Of a stretch of DNA of 6,413 bases, positions 6,001 through 6,413 are shown piece after piece (the first letter of the stretch is position 1; every line of letters starts with the position of its first letter). Under the pieces are notes generated by a model. That model did not search any database, was not told the origin of the DNA, and worked only from the letters and a program-made list of their open reading frames with translations. Origin of the DNA: Gammaproteobacteria bacterium (GTDB lineage Bacteria > Pseudomonadota > Gammaproteobacteria > Burkholderiales > Burkholderiaceae_C); assembly GCA_018903185.1 (NCBI GenBank), contig JAHIQV010000258.1, positions 1 to 6,413 on the forward strand, given 5' to 3'. Position numbers and translations under genes: made by a program.

Positions 6001-6099
6001 ATGAGCGATCCGGACAGTGCGTTGTCAGACAGGCTTCTGTGCAGGGCGGCTGAACGGTCCACAAGAAATTTCAATCACTTCAAGAGGGGCTATTTGTGA
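6001..6099 (+). other. Possible leader ORF overlapping the HU start (weak)
   Basis: An ATG at 6001 opens a 32-codon frame that runs through the HU ribosome-binding site and ends at TGA 6097-6099, sharing four bases (GTGA) with the HU start codon. The peptide begins MSDPDSALSD and ends FKRGYL. It lies inside the predicted HU transcript, so it could act as a translated leader coupled to HU. Against this, no Shine-Dalgarno sequence precedes it, its composition is unremarkable, and a frame this short easily arises by chance in GC-rich DNA. Confidence 0.2.
6084..6089 (+). promoter_or_regulatory. Ribosome-binding site that fixes the HU GTG start
   Basis: GAGGGG in the context CAAGAGGGGC contains the GAGG core, with eight bases between the core and GTG 6096. 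It supports GTG as the true start, as does the fact that the protein then begins MNKTEL, as HU proteins do. Confidence 0.75.
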
Positions 6100-6368
6100 A
6101 CAAAACAGAACTCGTCGAACCCATCGCCAAGCATGCCGACATTTCGAAGGCGGCCGCCACGCGAGCACTGGACTCCACCATCACAGCCATCCGCACCACC
6201 CTGAAAAAGGGCGGTACCGTTTCCCTGGTCGGTTTCGGTTCGTTTGCCGTGACCAAGCGCCCCGCACGCAAGGGCCGCAACCCGCGCACCGGCGAAGAGA
6301 TTAAAATCAAGTCCGCCAAGGTGCCGAAGTTCCGTCCGGGCAAGGCATTGAAGGATGCGCTGAACTGA
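6096..6368 (+). CDS. hupB: HU-family DNA-binding protein (HU-beta-like)
   Basis: HU is a small, abundant dimeric protein that bends DNA non-specifically, compacts the nucleoid and assists replication, recombination and transcription. The 90-residue product is the exact HU length and begins [26 protein letters not shown], the two-helix dimerisation body. The glycine-rich turn LVGFGSFAV (residues 44-52) leads into the DNA-binding beta-arm, which carries GRNPRTG (60-66) with the intercalating proline at residue 63, and the protein ends [15 protein letters not shown] subunits differ in the arm and the C-terminus, so HU is the better call. The GTG start is unusual for such a highly expressed protein but is supported by the ribosome-binding site and family N-terminus. 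A strong promoter lies about 140 bp upstream and a tRNA gene begins 23 bp downstream; this HU-tRNA order is common in Burkholderiales. Confidence 0.96.
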   Translation: MNKTELVEPIAKHADISKAAATRALDSTITAIRTTLKKGGTVSLVGFGSFAVTKRPARKGRNPRTGEEIKIKSAKVPKFRPGKALKDALN

Positions 6369-6391
6369 AGCGCCATCCCGGTTTTCCGGTG

Positions 6392-6413
6392 GGGTGCTTA
6401 GCTCAGTCGGTAG
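6392..6413 (+). tRNA. tRNA gene, 5' end only (probably tRNA-Val), cut by window edge
   Basis: The last 22 bases read as the start of a tRNA: acceptor strand GGGTGCT (6392-6398), the invariant T8-A9, D-stem GCTC, then AGTCGGTAG with the G18-G19 pair of the D-loop. The anticodon lies outside the window. The GGGTGCTTAGCTCAG opening and position just after HU fit tRNA-Val (UAC) of Burkholderiales, but the amino-acid identity is inferred. It starts 23 bp after the HU stop with no clear terminator between (only an imperfect CCGG-TTTT-CCGG hairpin at about 6379-6390), so readthrough from HU is possible. Confidence 0.85.

Larger units (their letters stand above)
5807..6095 (+). promoter_or_regulatory. 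Intergenic control region upstream of the HU gene
   Basis: This 289-bp stretch has no well-supported gene and is visibly less GC-rich than its flanks. It contains a TTGACA (5866-5871) next to a small dyad GCGCA-N7-TGCGC (5874-5890) whose centre reads TAGAAT, a strong sigma70 promoter (5929-5958), a perfect 12-bp palindrome at 5943-5954, a TGGCC/GGCCA stem with a nine-base loop (5974-5992), a 32-codon open frame (6001-6099) and the HU ribosome-binding site. No intrinsic terminator for the dehydrogenase operon is evident. Confidence 0.6.

Noticed and set aside
5854..6078. Nine-base direct repeat TTCAATCAC at 5854-5862 and 6070-6078
   Set aside because: A match of this length within a 290-bp AT-richer interval is readily expected by chance, and no longer similarity surrounds the copies.
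6369..6391. CCGG-TTTT-CCGG hairpin as an intrinsic terminator of the HU gene
   Set aside because: The stem is only four perfect base pairs, further pairing is interrupted, and no T-run follows before the tRNA begins.
1..6413. Mobile element, prophage, CRISPR array, toxin-antitoxin or defence system
   Set aside because: No transposase, integrase, phage-like gene, repeat-spacer array, terminal inverted repeats or defence domain was seen on either strand; the tRNA at the right edge is too truncated to judge as an attachment site.

Overview
The window looks like ordinary chromosome of a GC-rich betaproteobacterium, most likely Burkholderiales and probably Comamonadaceae (a Hydrogenophaga- or Acidovorax-like organism). 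This rests on overall protein character, GC-rich codon use, the uvrC-pgsA pair, and an HU gene followed at once by a tRNA that looks like tRNA-Val. It is a judgement by eye, not a database result.

Layout, left to right. (1) Bases 1-1261 hold the 3' part of uvrC (excision-repair nuclease), cut by the window edge. (2) pgsA (phosphatidylglycerophosphate synthase, 1342-1911) follows on the same strand; a -10-like hexamer lies very close to its ATG. (3) A ten-helix EamA/DMT transporter (1911-2825) is fused to pgsA by a one-base stop/start overlap. (4) A LysR-type regulator on the minus strand (2782-3750) runs into the transporter tail-to-tail with a 44-bp overlap. (5) A 65-bp divergent control region (3751-3815) holds a canonical T-N11-A LysR box and a second dyad. 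(6) A two-gene plus-strand operon follows: an alpha/beta hydrolase with the complete residue set of fluoroacetate dehalogenases (3816-4715), overlapping by ATGA a D-malate/tartrate dehydrogenase (4712-5806). (7) A 289-bp control region (5807-6095) with a good sigma70 promoter leads to an HU-family nucleoid protein with a GTG start (6096-6368). (8) The first 22 nt of a tRNA close the window (6392-6413).

How the genes work together. Most of the window is housekeeping: DNA repair, phospholipid synthesis, nucleoid structure and translation. The accessory part is 2782-5806, a regulator facing a hydrolase-dehydrogenase operon. It resembles the E. coli dmlR/dmlA arrangement with a dehalogenase-type hydrolase inserted in front of the dehydrogenase. 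A reasonable but unproven reading is catabolism of a 2-substituted organic acid: the hydrolase would release a hydroxy acid and the dehydrogenase would oxidise and decarboxylate it. I saw no insertion sequence, CRISPR array, prophage or clear horizontal-transfer signature, and no wholly new system. The hydrolase-dehydrogenase module is the best lead.
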